Shown piece by piece: positions 37,349-45,587 of a DNA stretch of 64,000 bases. The DNA comes from an uncultured Pelagibacteraceae bacterium. GTDB lineage: Bacteria > Pseudomonadota > Alphaproteobacteria > Pelagibacterales > Pelagibacteraceae. Positions within the stretch are counted from its first letter, which is position 1, and each line of letters begins with the position of its first letter. The notes below the pieces were generated by a model. The model had not been told where the DNA came from. It saw only the letters and a list, made by a program, of their open reading frames with translations, and ran no database searches. Position numbers and translations under genes: made by a program. The stretch covers positions 1 through 64,000 of the forward strand of contig CACFZK010000007.1 in NCBI GenBank assembly GCA_902570785.1. The letters are read 5' to 3'.

Positions 37349-38206
37349 TTAAATAGTTCTAGAGAGCACACACCAAAATTTTGGAAATCTCTTTTTTATT
37401 AATTTTAAGCCAAGTAATGCATCCTTTTTATTTAAAAATAAGCCAAAACAAGCCGATCCTGATCCGGTAACTCTTGAAAACTCACATTTTTTTAATAAAG
37501 ATAATTCTTTTAAAACCTTTTTAATAAGAGGAAATCTTGAAATAACAATACTTTCAAGGGAATTGGTTTCGGACTTTAATTTATCAACCATTTTCAATTT
37601 TGAAATCCTATTTAAATTATTTAATTTTTTAATTTCCTCATATTGCCTAAATTTACTATAAACATCCTTAGTTGAGCTTTTTTTAAAGGGATAAACTATC
37701 AACAAATAAAAATCGTGCTTAAAATTGAAGTTTTTTATTTTGAAAAAATTTTCTTGAATAATTTTATTTTTATTGAAAAATAATTTGAAATCTGAACCTA
37801 GAAATTTTGCAAAATAGTTAATATCGCCATTTATTATTTTGCGCTTTTTATGAAAATATTTAATTATTGTTGCAGCATTACTTGAACCTCCTCCAAGCCC
37901 AGAAAACACAGGTATATTTTTTTTAATTTTTATCTCGTACTTTGCACTACTACCTATAATGTTTTTTTTTCTCAAGAGATACATGCTTTTTTGTACAGTG
38001 TTATTTTTAAGTTTGATATTTTTTTTAAATTTTCCAGTAAATTTAAATGTATCTTTTTTTCCAGTAATTTTTTTTATTGTTATCTGGTCGTGAAGATTAA
38101 TCAAAAAGATTACAGACTGTATATCGTGATATTGATGATTGATTTTTTTGCCTATTTTAAGTGATAAATTAATTTTAGCTGGTGATTTTAAAAATGTCTT
38201 ACTCAT
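37349..38206 (-). CDS. ispE: 4-diphosphocytidyl-2-C-methyl-D-erythritol kinase IspE
   Basis: IspE is the ATP-dependent kinase of the MEP isoprenoid pathway. The 285-residue GHMP kinase has SPAKINLSLKIGKKINHQYHDIQSVIF at the N-terminus (with the catalytic Lys and His), the ATP-binding PVFSGLGGGSSNAATII, and the C-terminal VTGSGSACFGLF. Length is normal. Together with ispH at 54.8 kb, it shows that isoprenoids are made by the MEP route. It lies between the TPR protein gene and tRNA-Gln/cca, all on the minus strand. The call is secure. Confidence 0.94.
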   Translation of the reverse strand: MSKTFLKSPAKINLSLKIGKKINHQYHDIQSVIFLINLHDQITIKKITGKKDTFKFTGKFKKNIKLKNNTVQKSMYLLRKKNIIGSSAKYEIKIKKNIPVFSGLGGGSSNAATIIKYFHKKRKIINGDINYFAKFLGSDFKLFFNKNKIIQENFFKIKNFNFKHDFYLLIVYPFKKSSTKDVYSKFRQYEEIKKLNNLNRISKLKMVDKLKSETNSLESIVISRFPLIKKVLKELSLLKKCEFSRVTGSGSACFGLFLNKKDALLGLKLIKKRFPKFWCVLSRTI

Positions 38207-38219
38207 AATGCTATAATAA

Positions 38220-39917
38220 TTAAATATTTTCTAAACCAAATAAAATTTTTCTTTTAATCTTTTCCTTTAGTTTATTATCTGCATCAAACTCTAAAGCATT
38301 ATTCCAATAATATCTTGCTTGAATTTTATTGTCATTCATCCACAAACAATCTGCAAAATGATCATTTATCACTGGATCTCTTGGCATTAACATTATTGCA
38401 ATTTGAAGATATTTTTTTGCTTCTGAAAAATTTTTAGTTTTAAAAAGGGCCCAACCAAGCGAATCTGTGATATAGCCGTTATTTTTTTTAAGATCATTTG
38501 CCTCTCTTAACATTTTTAATGCCTCGTCAATATTTTGATTTTTTTCAATCCAACTATAAGCTAAATAATTCATTACATAGGGCTCTTTAGGCTTAACCCT
38601 TAGTGACTCTATTAAATCTTTCTCACCAAGGTTCCACTTGTCACTTCGCTCATAAGCCATTCCCCTTCTCTCTAAAACCTCAGGATATAAATTATTGGTT
38701 TGATCAATCTCTAACAAAATTTTTGAATATAAGTTTATTGCTTCTTCATAATTTTCATTGCTTTTTAAAAAGTTTGCTAAATCGAATGTTTCTGAAATAC
38801 TTGCATCTAAAGTTTTGTATATCTGATGTAAAAATTTACTTGAATTGGATACTTCTTTTTTATTCATTATTAATGCAATTTGCTTAGCTGAGTACCATTT
38901 ATAAACTGTTCCATTTTCGTACATTTTTTTATAAATGCTTTTAGCCTGATCATGTTTTCCTAAATTATTAAAGTTTTCTGCTAATAAAGCATTATATGAT
39001 TTAAATTTAGGATTTAAAAATTTTGCAATATTTATATAAAAGTTTGAAACTTTATAATCTTCTTGAGAAGAAAGAACGTTAGCCAAGATATAAAAAAATT
39101 CAGCTATTATATGTGTACTATTATCACAATTGAAAATATTTTTATTCACTTCTTTGCCAATTAAAACTTTTTCAAATTGATTGATTAATAAATTAGACGG
39201 AAATTTTTCAGACGCTGATCTTATTACATTTATTGCATCTTTTTTATTATTATTATTAAAAAAATAATTTGAAACAAAAAAATGGTATCTTGAGAAACTC
39301 ATTTTATCGTTATTTATGACTTTGATAAACTCATTTGCTGTATTGTCTAGTTTAAGAAAACAATTACCAAAAGTTTTTTGTATAATAGTTAAATTTTCAA
39401 ATGCTGGATTTTGAAAATCAAGAAGATTAAGATCATCTTGATTTTTGGTATTTGAAATTTTTGACCATGCTGAAAGTGAATTTTGTAAAATTTCAGGTAC
39501 TAAATTACGATTGGTTGGAAGCTTAAGTTGATCAAAATAATTTTTGGCCTTTGAAAAGTTATTAGATTTGAATTGATATACTCCTAAAAAAAGATTTGAG
39601 TTAAAATTTGATTGATTCATTTTTTCTAATTTTTTTGAATATTTATATGCCTCGTGGTATTTTTCTAAATTTACTAAAGATTGAATACGCATTGATGAGT
39701 ATTTTTCATTTTTAGTTTCAGTTTTATCCATTTTTTTAAAAAAAACTTGAGATGTCTCATAATCAAAATTGTCAAAAGAAATGATTCCGGAAAAATAATT
39801 TGAGATAGATTTATCGTCTTGATTGAATTCTAGTATTTTTGCTGAGGCAGAATTGAATATACCTAAAAAAATAAAGGTGTATAATAATGACTTCCAAAAA
39901 AGATTAAGTTTGTTCAT
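38220..39917 (-). CDS. TPR-repeat exported protein
   Basis: This 565-residue protein has an N-terminal signal (hydrophobic residues 8-24 ending SASA) and many tetratricopeptide repeats, clear in the second half: NYEEAINLYSKILLEIDQ, RRGMAYERSDKWNLGEKDLIESLRVKP, NIDEALKMLREANDLKKNNGYITDSLGWALFKTKNFSEAKKYLQIAIMLMPRDP. Such proteins act as scaffolds in the periplasm or on the outer membrane; no partner can be named. It lies 13 bases upstream of ispE on the same strand and 12 bases from the divergent UDG gene. Similar TPR genes next to ispE occur in other alphaproteobacteria. Confidence 0.85.
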   Translation of the reverse strand: MNKLNLFWKSLLYTFIFLGIFNSASAKILEFNQDDKSISNYFSGIISFDNFDYETSQVFFKKMDKTETKNEKYSSMRIQSLVNLEKYHEAYKYSKKLEKMNQSNFNSNLFLGVYQFKSNNFSKAKNYFDQLKLPTNRNLVPEILQNSLSAWSKISNTKNQDDLNLLDFQNPAFENLTIIQKTFGNCFLKLDNTANEFIKVINNDKMSFSRYHFFVSNYFFNNNNKKDAINVIRSASEKFPSNLLINQFEKVLIGKEVNKNIFNCDNSTHIIAEFFYILANVLSSQEDYKVSNFYINIAKFLNPKFKSYNALLAENFNNLGKHDQAKSIYKKMYENGTVYKWYSAKQIALIMNKKEVSNSSKFLHQIYKTLDASISETFDLANFLKSNENYEEAINLYSKILLEIDQTNNLYPEVLERRGMAYERSDKWNLGEKDLIESLRVKPKEPYVMNYLAYSWIEKNQNIDEALKMLREANDLKKNNGYITDSLGWALFKTKNFSEAKKYLQIAIMLMPRDPVINDHFADCLWMNDNKIQARYYWNNALEFDADNKLKEKIKRKILFGLENI

Positions 39918-39929
39918 AATTAACAGAGT

Positions 39930-40637
39930 ATGAAAAATAAATTAATTATTAAAAATACTAAAATTAAGTTTTATCATAAACTATTAAATAATGAAGTGGT
40001 TTACGACAAAAAACCATTAAAAAGATATAAACAAAATATCACATCAGCACATTTAAAAGATAAATTTAAAAATCTAGATTTATTAAAAAATAAAATTAAT
40101 TCTATTAAAAATTGTGAACTTAAGAAAAGTGCACAACAAATTGTATTTTCAGATGGTAATCCAGATGCAAAAATAATGATAATTGGTGAAGGTCCGGGTG
40201 CAAATGAGGACAAGGAAGGTAAACCTTTTGTGGGAAGGGCTGGAAAACTTTTGGACAAAATGCTTCAAGCCATAAAACTTAATAGAAATAGTGTATACAT
40301 CTCCAATGTCGTAAATTTTAGACCTCCTTTGAATAGAAGGCCAACTGAAACCGAAGTAAACAGATATCTCCCTTTTTTGATCAATCATATAGAAATAATA
40401 AGTCCTAAAATTCTTTTATTGCTAGGCAGTACAGCCCTAAATGCATTAATTGGAAATGAAATTGTAATTTCTAAAGCCAGAGGAAAATGGATGAAAAAGA
40501 AAATTGGTAAAATAAATATTGAAGTTATAGCATCTTTTCATCCTGCTTTTTTAATGAGACAACCTGAACAAAAAAAATATGCTTGGGAAGATTTAAAAAT
40601 GATAAGAAAAAAAATGTCTGAACTAAAAATTAAATAA
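39930..40637 (+). CDS. family 4-like uracil-DNA glycosylase
   Basis: This 235-residue protein is a uracil-DNA glycosylase-fold protein of the type 4 group: IMIIGEGPGANEDKEGKPFVGRAGKLLDKML (active-site motif GEGPG and the downstream PFVG), NVVNFRPPLNRRPTETEVNRYLPFL, and the C-terminal IASFHPAFLMRQPEQK with the HPA motif. Of the four Cys that bind 4Fe-4S in classic members only C62 is left: the second is K65, the others F130 and Y146. I recall that other alphaproteobacterial members also lack some of them. It would remove uracil from DNA. It begins 12 bases from the divergent TPR gene and precedes rnhB by one base. Confidence 0.88.
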   Translation: MKNKLIIKNTKIKFYHKLLNNEVVYDKKPLKRYKQNITSAHLKDKFKNLDLLKNKINSIKNCELKKSAQQIVFSDGNPDAKIMIIGEGPGANEDKEGKPFVGRAGKLLDKMLQAIKLNRNSVYISNVVNFRPPLNRRPTETEVNRYLPFLINHIEIISPKILLLLGSTALNALIGNEIVISKARGKWMKKKIGKINIEVIASFHPAFLMRQPEQKKYAWEDLKMIRKKMSELKIK

Positions 40638-40638
40638 A

Positions 40639-41208
40639 ATGTCTGTTAAAATTTTTGCGGGAGTAGATGAAGTTGGAAGAGGTTGTTTGGCTGGTCCTGT
40701 AATTTCTTGTGCATTAATCTTAAAAGAAAATATAAATAAAAAGATTTTGCGGGACTCAAAAACTATTTCATTTAAAGATAGATTAAAAATTGCAGAACAT
40801 ATTAAAAAAAATTCTTGGTATGCTTTTGGTTCTGCTTCTGTAAAAGAAATTGATAAATATAATATTTTTCATGCTACTTTACTGTCAATGGAAAGAGCTG
40901 TAAAAAAATTAAAAAAAAAACCACATATTTTCCTTATTGATGGAACGCATGCGCCTAAAAAATTGAAGAATTCAAAAACAATTATTAAAGGAGACCAAAA
41001 AGTTAAATGTATTTCGGCAGCTTCTATTGTGGCAAAAGCTTATAGAGATTTATATATGATAAAATTAGGAAATAAATATCCAAAGTATAAATGGAATAAA
41101 AACTTTGGCTATGGAACCTCACAACATTTGGAGTCCTTAAAAAAATTTGGGGTAACCAGTTACCACAGAAGAAGTTTCAAACCAGTACACAACATATTGT
41201 TCAGATAA
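40639..41208 (+). CDS. rnhB: ribonuclease HII
   Basis: RNase HII cuts the RNA strand of RNA-DNA hybrids and starts removal of single ribonucleotides from DNA. The 189-residue protein has the catalytic FAGVDEVGRGCLAGP (D10, E11), the third acid in FLIDGTHAP, and KGDQKVKCISAASIVAKAYRD with the fourth. The typical YKWNKNFGYGTSQHLESLKKFGVTSYHRRSF C-terminus is present. It starts directly after the UDG gene, so both act in base and ribonucleotide excision from one message. The 80-base gap after it holds the ccrM control region. Confidence 0.97.
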   Translation: MSVKIFAGVDEVGRGCLAGPVISCALILKENINKKILRDSKTISFKDRLKIAEHIKKNSWYAFGSASVKEIDKYNIFHATLLSMERAVKKLKKKPHIFLIDGTHAPKKLKNSKTIIKGDQKVKCISAASIVAKAYRDLYMIKLGNKYPKYKWNKNFGYGTSQHLESLKKFGVTSYHRRSFKPVHNILFR

Positions 41209-41288
41209 GAGTCTCCAACACATAATAGACTCAAATAAATTTAAAAAAAAATTTGACGATGGATTCAATTTCGGGTTGAATTATATAA
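41209..41288 (+). promoter_or_regulatory. ccrM control region with three GANTC sites
   Basis: This 80-base gap contains GAGTC (41209-41213), GACTC (41228-41232) and GATTC (41262-41266), three copies of the GANTC site that CcrM methylates. A possible promoter is TTGACG at 41253-41258 with TTGAAT at 41276-41281 (17-base spacer), placing the third GANTC inside the spacer and transcription start almost at the ATG. Methylation-sensitive self-control is inferred. Confidence 0.5.
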
Positions 41289-42359
41289 ATGACAAAGTTT
41301 TTAAACAAAATTTCAAATGGCAATTCTTTAGAAATTTTAAAAAAGATCCCAGATAAAACTTTTGACTTAGTTTTTGCTGACCCTCCTTACAACATGCAAA
41401 TCGGTGAAAAATTAAAAAGACCTGATGATAGCAAAGTTAACGGTGTTAATGATAAATGGGATCAATTTTTTAACTTTAAACATTACGATGATTTTTCAAA
41501 AGTTTGGTTAAAAGAATGTAAAAGAATTTTAAAAGACAACGGTTCTATGTGGGTGATCGGCACTTATCATAATATTTTTAGACTTGGATACCACATTCAA
41601 AATTTAAATTACTGGATATTAAATGATGTTATTTGGAGAAAAAATAATCCGATGCCAAATTTTAAAGGAACACGATTTACAAATGCACATGAAACTTTGA
41701 TTTGGGCGTCAAAAAATAAAAAATCAAAATACACATTTAATTATCAATCATTAAAATGCTTAAATGATGATTTACAAATGAGATCGGACTGGACACTTCC
41801 CATTTGTAACGGAAGGGAAAGATTAAAAAAGAACGGTAAAAAAGTTCATTCAACACAAAAACCTGAAGCATTATTACATAGAATTATATTAGCAACGACT
41901 AATAAAGGTGATTCAATATTTGATCCATTCTTAGGGACTGGAACTTCTGCGGTAGTAGCAAAAAAACTTGGTAGAAATTATTTCGGAATAGAAAAAGATA
42001 AAAAATATTTTAGCGCAGCATATAATAGAATAAACTCAACAAAAGTTATTGAAGATAACTACCTTGATACAATTAAGAATAATAAATCTAAACCCAGGAT
42101 ACCTTTTGGTTCATTGGTTGAAATGGGCATAATAAAACCGGGATCTATATTATTTGATCAAAAAAAGAAATTTAATGCAAAAATAATGGCTGATGGAAGT
42201 TTAAAACATAAAGGTAATGAAGGCTCAATTCACAGAGTAGCAGCTAAAATAATGGGAACTGAAAGTTATAATGGCTGGACTTATTGGTATTGCAATATAA
42301 AAGGTAACTCGGTTTCTATTGATAATTTAAGACAGAGATTAATATCAAAAAACAATTAA
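41289..42359 (+). CDS. ccrM: CcrM-type adenine-specific DNA methyltransferase (GANTC)
   Basis: This 356-residue protein is a beta-class N6-adenine methyltransferase of the CcrM type. It has the catalytic ADPPYN (residues 30-35), a target-recognition middle, the SAM-binding DPFLGTGTSAVVAKKLGRNYFGIE after it, and the C-terminal CcrM domain (IPFGSLVEMGIIKPGSILF...GSIHRVAAKIMG...GWTYWYC) that marks alphaproteobacterial CcrM against restriction enzymes. It would methylate A in GANTC after replication and so tie gene expression to the cell cycle. No restriction gene is nearby. Three GANTC sites lie in the 80 bases before the start. Confidence 0.94.
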   Translation: MTKFLNKISNGNSLEILKKIPDKTFDLVFADPPYNMQIGEKLKRPDDSKVNGVNDKWDQFFNFKHYDDFSKVWLKECKRILKDNGSMWVIGTYHNIFRLGYHIQNLNYWILNDVIWRKNNPMPNFKGTRFTNAHETLIWASKNKKSKYTFNYQSLKCLNDDLQMRSDWTLPICNGRERLKKNGKKVHSTQKPEALLHRIILATTNKGDSIFDPFLGTGTSAVVAKKLGRNYFGIEKDKKYFSAAYNRINSTKVIEDNYLDTIKNNKSKPRIPFGSLVEMGIIKPGSILFDQKKKFNAKIMADGSLKHKGNEGSIHRVAAKIMGTESYNGWTYWYCNIKGNSVSIDNLRQRLISKNN

Positions 42360-43493
42360 TTAGTTGTAAACTTTTCCGATATAATTATTTAAAAAAATTT
42401 TATTTTTTAACATTATTTTAAAAGATTCATTTCTAATCTTTTTTAAGATTGGATTAGAAAAATGAAATATATGATGATTTAATTTAGATCTTCGATTAAT
42501 AACATTTGTTCTCTCTAACCTTTTTTTAAAAAAAAGATCTGGGTTATATTTATTATCTTCAGATAATAAATTAAATAATTCATTGGCGGCCTCGATTGAC
42601 TGGGAGGCGCCCTGGGCCATAGTAGGAGGAAAAGTATAAAAAGCGTCTCCTATGTAAAATAAATTTTCATAAACTGATTTTGAAGGTTTTTTTGAAGTAT
42701 AAATCGGCCAATATTCCAATTTGTTGTCAAAAAGTTTTTCCAAATTTATATTTTGCGAAATTATTTCTTTTTTAATTAGTACTTTCAAATCAATATTATT
42801 AGATAATTTTTGACGTATTATACAAACAACATTTAATTCTCCTTTTTTATTAATTGGATAGATTACAATATGAGCATTTTTAAGCATGATTAGTGATATA
42901 TTGTTTTTATCATAGTTAGACACTGGTAGATTTTTAAGAATTGTTCTTATTGCAATTGATCCATTATAGATTGGTCGAATACTTTTATTTTCTACAATTG
43001 ATTTTGTATTTGAAAAGACACCATCTGAAACAACTATGAAATCTACCAGATCATTTGTACTATCTTTAAAATTAATTAAAAGTTTATCTTTAATTTTTGA
43101 AATTTTTTTTACCTCTTTTCCGAATCTTAGATTATTTGCAAATAATTTATTTTTTAAAAGTTCAATTAAAACTGATCTTTTTAAAGTTGTGTACTTAAAT
43201 TTTTCAGAATTAAATCTATCAAGATTTAATTCACAAATCTTTTGATTGTCACTAGAATAAAAATTTAAATTAGATGGATTAAAAAATTCCATATTATCTA
43301 TACTGGATAATCCAATTTTATTTAAAATAGAAACACTATTAGGTGCCAATTGTATTCCATAACCTTCTTCAAGACTTAATATTTTTTCTTTTTCATAAAC
43401 CATTACCTCAAAATTTAAATTTTTCTTAAATAGATTTGCAATAGTCAATCCTGCAATTCCAGACCCTATAACTGCAATTTTTTTTTTCATCAA
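42360..43493 (-). CDS. FAD-dependent monooxygenase (UbiH/salicylate hydroxylase-like)
   Basis: This 377-residue flavoprotein has the class A monooxygenase pattern: the FAD motif IAVIGSGIAGLTIANLF at the N-terminus, the mid-protein DFIVVSDGVFSNTKS (DG motif) and the second FAD contact YIGDAFYTFPPTMAQGASQSIEAANEL. A substrate cannot be named; related enzymes hydroxylate aromatic rings, including ubiquinone precursors and salicylate. It overlaps mutY by four bases (ATGA) on the same strand and meets ccrM tail to tail with no gap. The short inverted repeat at the junction could weakly end both transcripts. Confidence 0.83.
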   Translation of the reverse strand: MMKKKIAVIGSGIAGLTIANLFKKNLNFEVMVYEKEKILSLEEGYGIQLAPNSVSILNKIGLSSIDNMEFFNPSNLNFYSSDNQKICELNLDRFNSEKFKYTTLKRSVLIELLKNKLFANNLRFGKEVKKISKIKDKLLINFKDSTNDLVDFIVVSDGVFSNTKSIVENKSIRPIYNGSIAIRTILKNLPVSNYDKNNISLIMLKNAHIVIYPINKKGELNVVCIIRQKLSNNIDLKVLIKKEIISQNINLEKLFDNKLEYWPIYTSKKPSKSVYENLFYIGDAFYTFPPTMAQGASQSIEAANELFNLLSEDNKYNPDLFFKKRLERTNVINRRSKLNHHIFHFSNPILKKIRNESFKIMLKNKIFLNNYIGKVYN

Positions 43494-44491
43494 TATAAAT
43501 TCTCTACTTGTTTAAATATTTTTTTTGTAAATGTTGGTATAAATTCTTTATTATTACAAATTGAATACCAATTCAAATTTCTTGGAATTTTACTTGAAAA
43601 TTTGTAATATAAATTAATATCTAACTTTTTATTTGAAATAGAGTTCTTATAATTACAAAGAAAATTCCAATTTTTTAATTTATTTTTTTTTGATTTTTCT
43701 TCAACTATCGGCAAATTATATTCTTTTAGAAAACCTAGATTATTATTTTTTGTCAAACCAATTTGTTTATATTTATTTAGATAACAAAAAATATTATAAC
43801 TTTTTTTGTTTATCTTAACTTTATCTGTTAATTTTGTATTTTTTCCTGAATTAGAAAATTTGCAAAATTTATTAATTGGACACAGGCTGCAAAGAGGTTC
43901 TTTCGGCTTACAAATCAAAGCTCCAAATTCCATTGTTGCTTCTACAAAATCATAATTTCTTTTTGAAAAAAATAACTTTTTTCTATTTTTCTCAATAATC
44001 TTTTCAAAATCTAATTTTTTTTCATGCGTGTTAAATATTCTAGAAAAAACTCTTTTCACATTTCCGTCCAAAGCTAAACGGGGCTGATTGTAAACAAGTG
44101 CGAGCAACACATTTCCTGTATAATCTCCTATCCCAGGCAGTTTTTTTATATCAATTAAAGTTTTCGGTAATATGGATCTATTTTTTTTAACTATAATTTT
44201 TGCCGTTTCAATTAAGTTTCTGCATCTTCTATAATAACCTAGCCCTTCCCACAGCTTAAGAACTTTTCTTTCGCTAGTAGAGGAAAGTTTTTTTAAACTT
44301 TTAATTTCACTTATAAATTTCTTAAAATAAGGAATCACGGTCTTTACTTGCGTCTGTTGCAACATAAACTCACTTAATAATCTATAATAAAGCTTTCTTG
44401 GTGAGTTATAGGAGACTCTCCATGGTAAGACGCGCTTATTATTATCATACCAACTAATTATTTTTTTTGATAAATTAAAGTTTAAATGCAT
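43490..44491 (-). CDS. mutY: A/G-specific adenine glycosylase MutY
   Basis: MutY removes adenine mispaired with 8-oxoguanine. The 333-residue protein has a helix-hairpin-helix GPD domain (LPGIGDYTGNVLLALVY, catalytic Asp in LALDGNVKRVFSR), the catalytic Glu in LLSEFMLQQTQVK (E41) and an intact 4Fe-4S loop C-x6-C-x2-C-x5-C (CKPKEPLCSLCPINKFC). A divergent C-terminal MutT-like domain follows. ATG at 44491 gives the natural N-terminus; it shares the palindrome ATGCAT with the divergent dciA-like start. It overlaps the flavin monooxygenase gene by four bases. The call is secure. Confidence 0.95.
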   Translation of the reverse strand: MHLNFNLSKKIISWYDNNKRVLPWRVSYNSPRKLYYRLLSEFMLQQTQVKTVIPYFKKFISEIKSLKKLSSTSERKVLKLWEGLGYYRRCRNLIETAKIIVKKNRSILPKTLIDIKKLPGIGDYTGNVLLALVYNQPRLALDGNVKRVFSRIFNTHEKKLDFEKIIEKNRKKLFFSKRNYDFVEATMEFGALICKPKEPLCSLCPINKFCKFSNSGKNTKLTDKVKINKKSYNIFCYLNKYKQIGLTKNNNLGFLKEYNLPIVEEKSKKNKLKNWNFLCNYKNSISNKKLDINLYYKFSSKIPRNLNWYSICNNKEFIPTFTKKIFKQVENLY

Positions 44492-44974
44492 AGTAAAAAA
44501 AATTATAATAATAAATCGGTCTTCCCTATTCAAGGATTAAGGCCTATGTCAAAATCGCTTCCCAGAGGTTTAAAAACAATTTTAAAAAAAGGTGGATACA
44601 ACTATGCTTCGATAATTAATAATTGGTCAGATTTGGTTGGAAAACAAATTTCCAATGTTTGTTATCCAAAATCAATAAAGACAGGTAGAGAGTTAAAAGA
44701 TGGAGTTTTATATTTAAATGTTTTCCATGGAGATCAGCTTTTGGTAGAATATAATAGAACAAAGATTATAGACAAAATAAATATTTTTTTTGGATATAAA
44801 TTTGTGAAGAATATAAGAATTGTTTTAATTAAAGAAAAAATTGATCCAAAAAAAGATATAGTTTTATCAGGCAATATAAATTCAAAGTACCAAAAAAAAT
44901 TATCGAAAATACAAAATCCCGAGTTAAAAAAGAAAATTAAGAATTTAATAAATGCATTTAGTGATAAAAAATAA
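44486..44974 (+). CDS. dciA: DUF721/DciA-like helicase-loader protein
   Basis: This 162-residue protein belongs to DUF721, whose best known member DciA helps load the replicative helicase in bacteria without DnaC. The N-terminus shows the family block LRPMSKSLPRGLKTILKKGGYNYASIINNWSDLVGKQISNVCYPKSIK, then VLYLNVFHGDQLLVEYNRTKIIDKINIFFG with a KH-like fold pattern. A later ATG at 44546 is possible but would lose the conserved LRP. If the first ATG is used, start codons of this gene and mutY abut in ATGCAT. It overlaps the DsbA-like gene. Family is good; helicase loading is inferred. Confidence 0.82.
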   Translation: MHSKKNYNNKSVFPIQGLRPMSKSLPRGLKTILKKGGYNYASIINNWSDLVGKQISNVCYPKSIKTGRELKDGVLYLNVFHGDQLLVEYNRTKIIDKINIFFGYKFVKNIRIVLIKEKIDPKKDIVLSGNINSKYQKKLSKIQNPELKKKIKNLINAFSDKK

Positions 44975-45584
44975 AATTAAATTTAAATATATTAACTATT
45001 TTATAGTTTATTTTTTAATATTTTCATTCTTATTTAGAGTTAATTCTAACGCCTTAGAAGTTCAAAAAAATATTTTTTTTGGAAACAAAGATGCTAAAAT
45101 TGTAGTAAAAGTATTTTCTTCGCTTACATGCCCCTATTGCGCTGATTTTCATAAAAAAGTTATTATTAAATTGAAAAAAGAATTTATAGACTCAAATCTT
45201 GTTCGATTCGAACATCATAGCTTTCCATTAGATTTGGCAGCTTTGAATGCTGAAAAAATTTTAAGGTGTACAAATGATTATAAAAAAAGAATAGCTCTTT
45301 TAGATGAAATTTACGCAAAACAAGAAGATTGGGCCTCGGGAAATGATATTAACAACATTAACTCTAAATTATCAAAAATCGCAAAGAAATATGGTTTAAA
45401 TAATGATAACATAAATAATTGTTTAGTAGACAAAAATTTAGAAGACCAAATATTGGAAATTAGAATTAATGCTAGTAAAAATTATTCTATTCAATCAACC
45501 CCAACAATTTTTATAAATGACAAAAAATATATTGGTAATAACGATTATTATAAATTTAAAAAAGAAATTGAAAAACTTTTATAG
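44952..45584 (+). CDS. DsbA-family thiol-disulfide oxidoreductase
   Basis: This 210-residue protein is exported: a hydrophobic segment at about residues 13-31 serves as signal or anchor. The thioredoxin-fold domain has the active site CPYC in VKVFSSLTCPYCADFHKKV and the cis-Pro loop QSTPTIFINDKKY. It resembles the DsbA/BdbD-like DSBA family (thioredoxin_4) of alphaproteobacteria, which oxidise or sort disulfides in the periplasm. The ATG at 44952 lies inside the dciA end; a GTG at 44961 is a fair alternative. It directly precedes smc by three bases. The family call is good. Confidence 0.87.
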   Translation: MHLVIKNKIKFKYINYFIVYFLIFSFLFRVNSNALEVQKNIFFGNKDAKIVVKVFSSLTCPYCADFHKKVIIKLKKEFIDSNLVRFEHHSFPLDLAALNAEKILRCTNDYKKRIALLDEIYAKQEDWASGNDINNINSKLSKIAKKYGLNNDNINNCLVDKNLEDQILEIRINASKNYSIQSTPTIFINDKKYIGNNDYYKFKKEIEKLL

Positions 45585-45587
45585 AAT

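Noticed and set aside
42345-42380. Bidirectional terminator between ccrM and the flavin monooxygenase
   Set aside because: A six-pair stem with a G-U pair (ACAATT/AGTTGT) exists at the junction, but T runs are short on both sides, so support is too weak to list.
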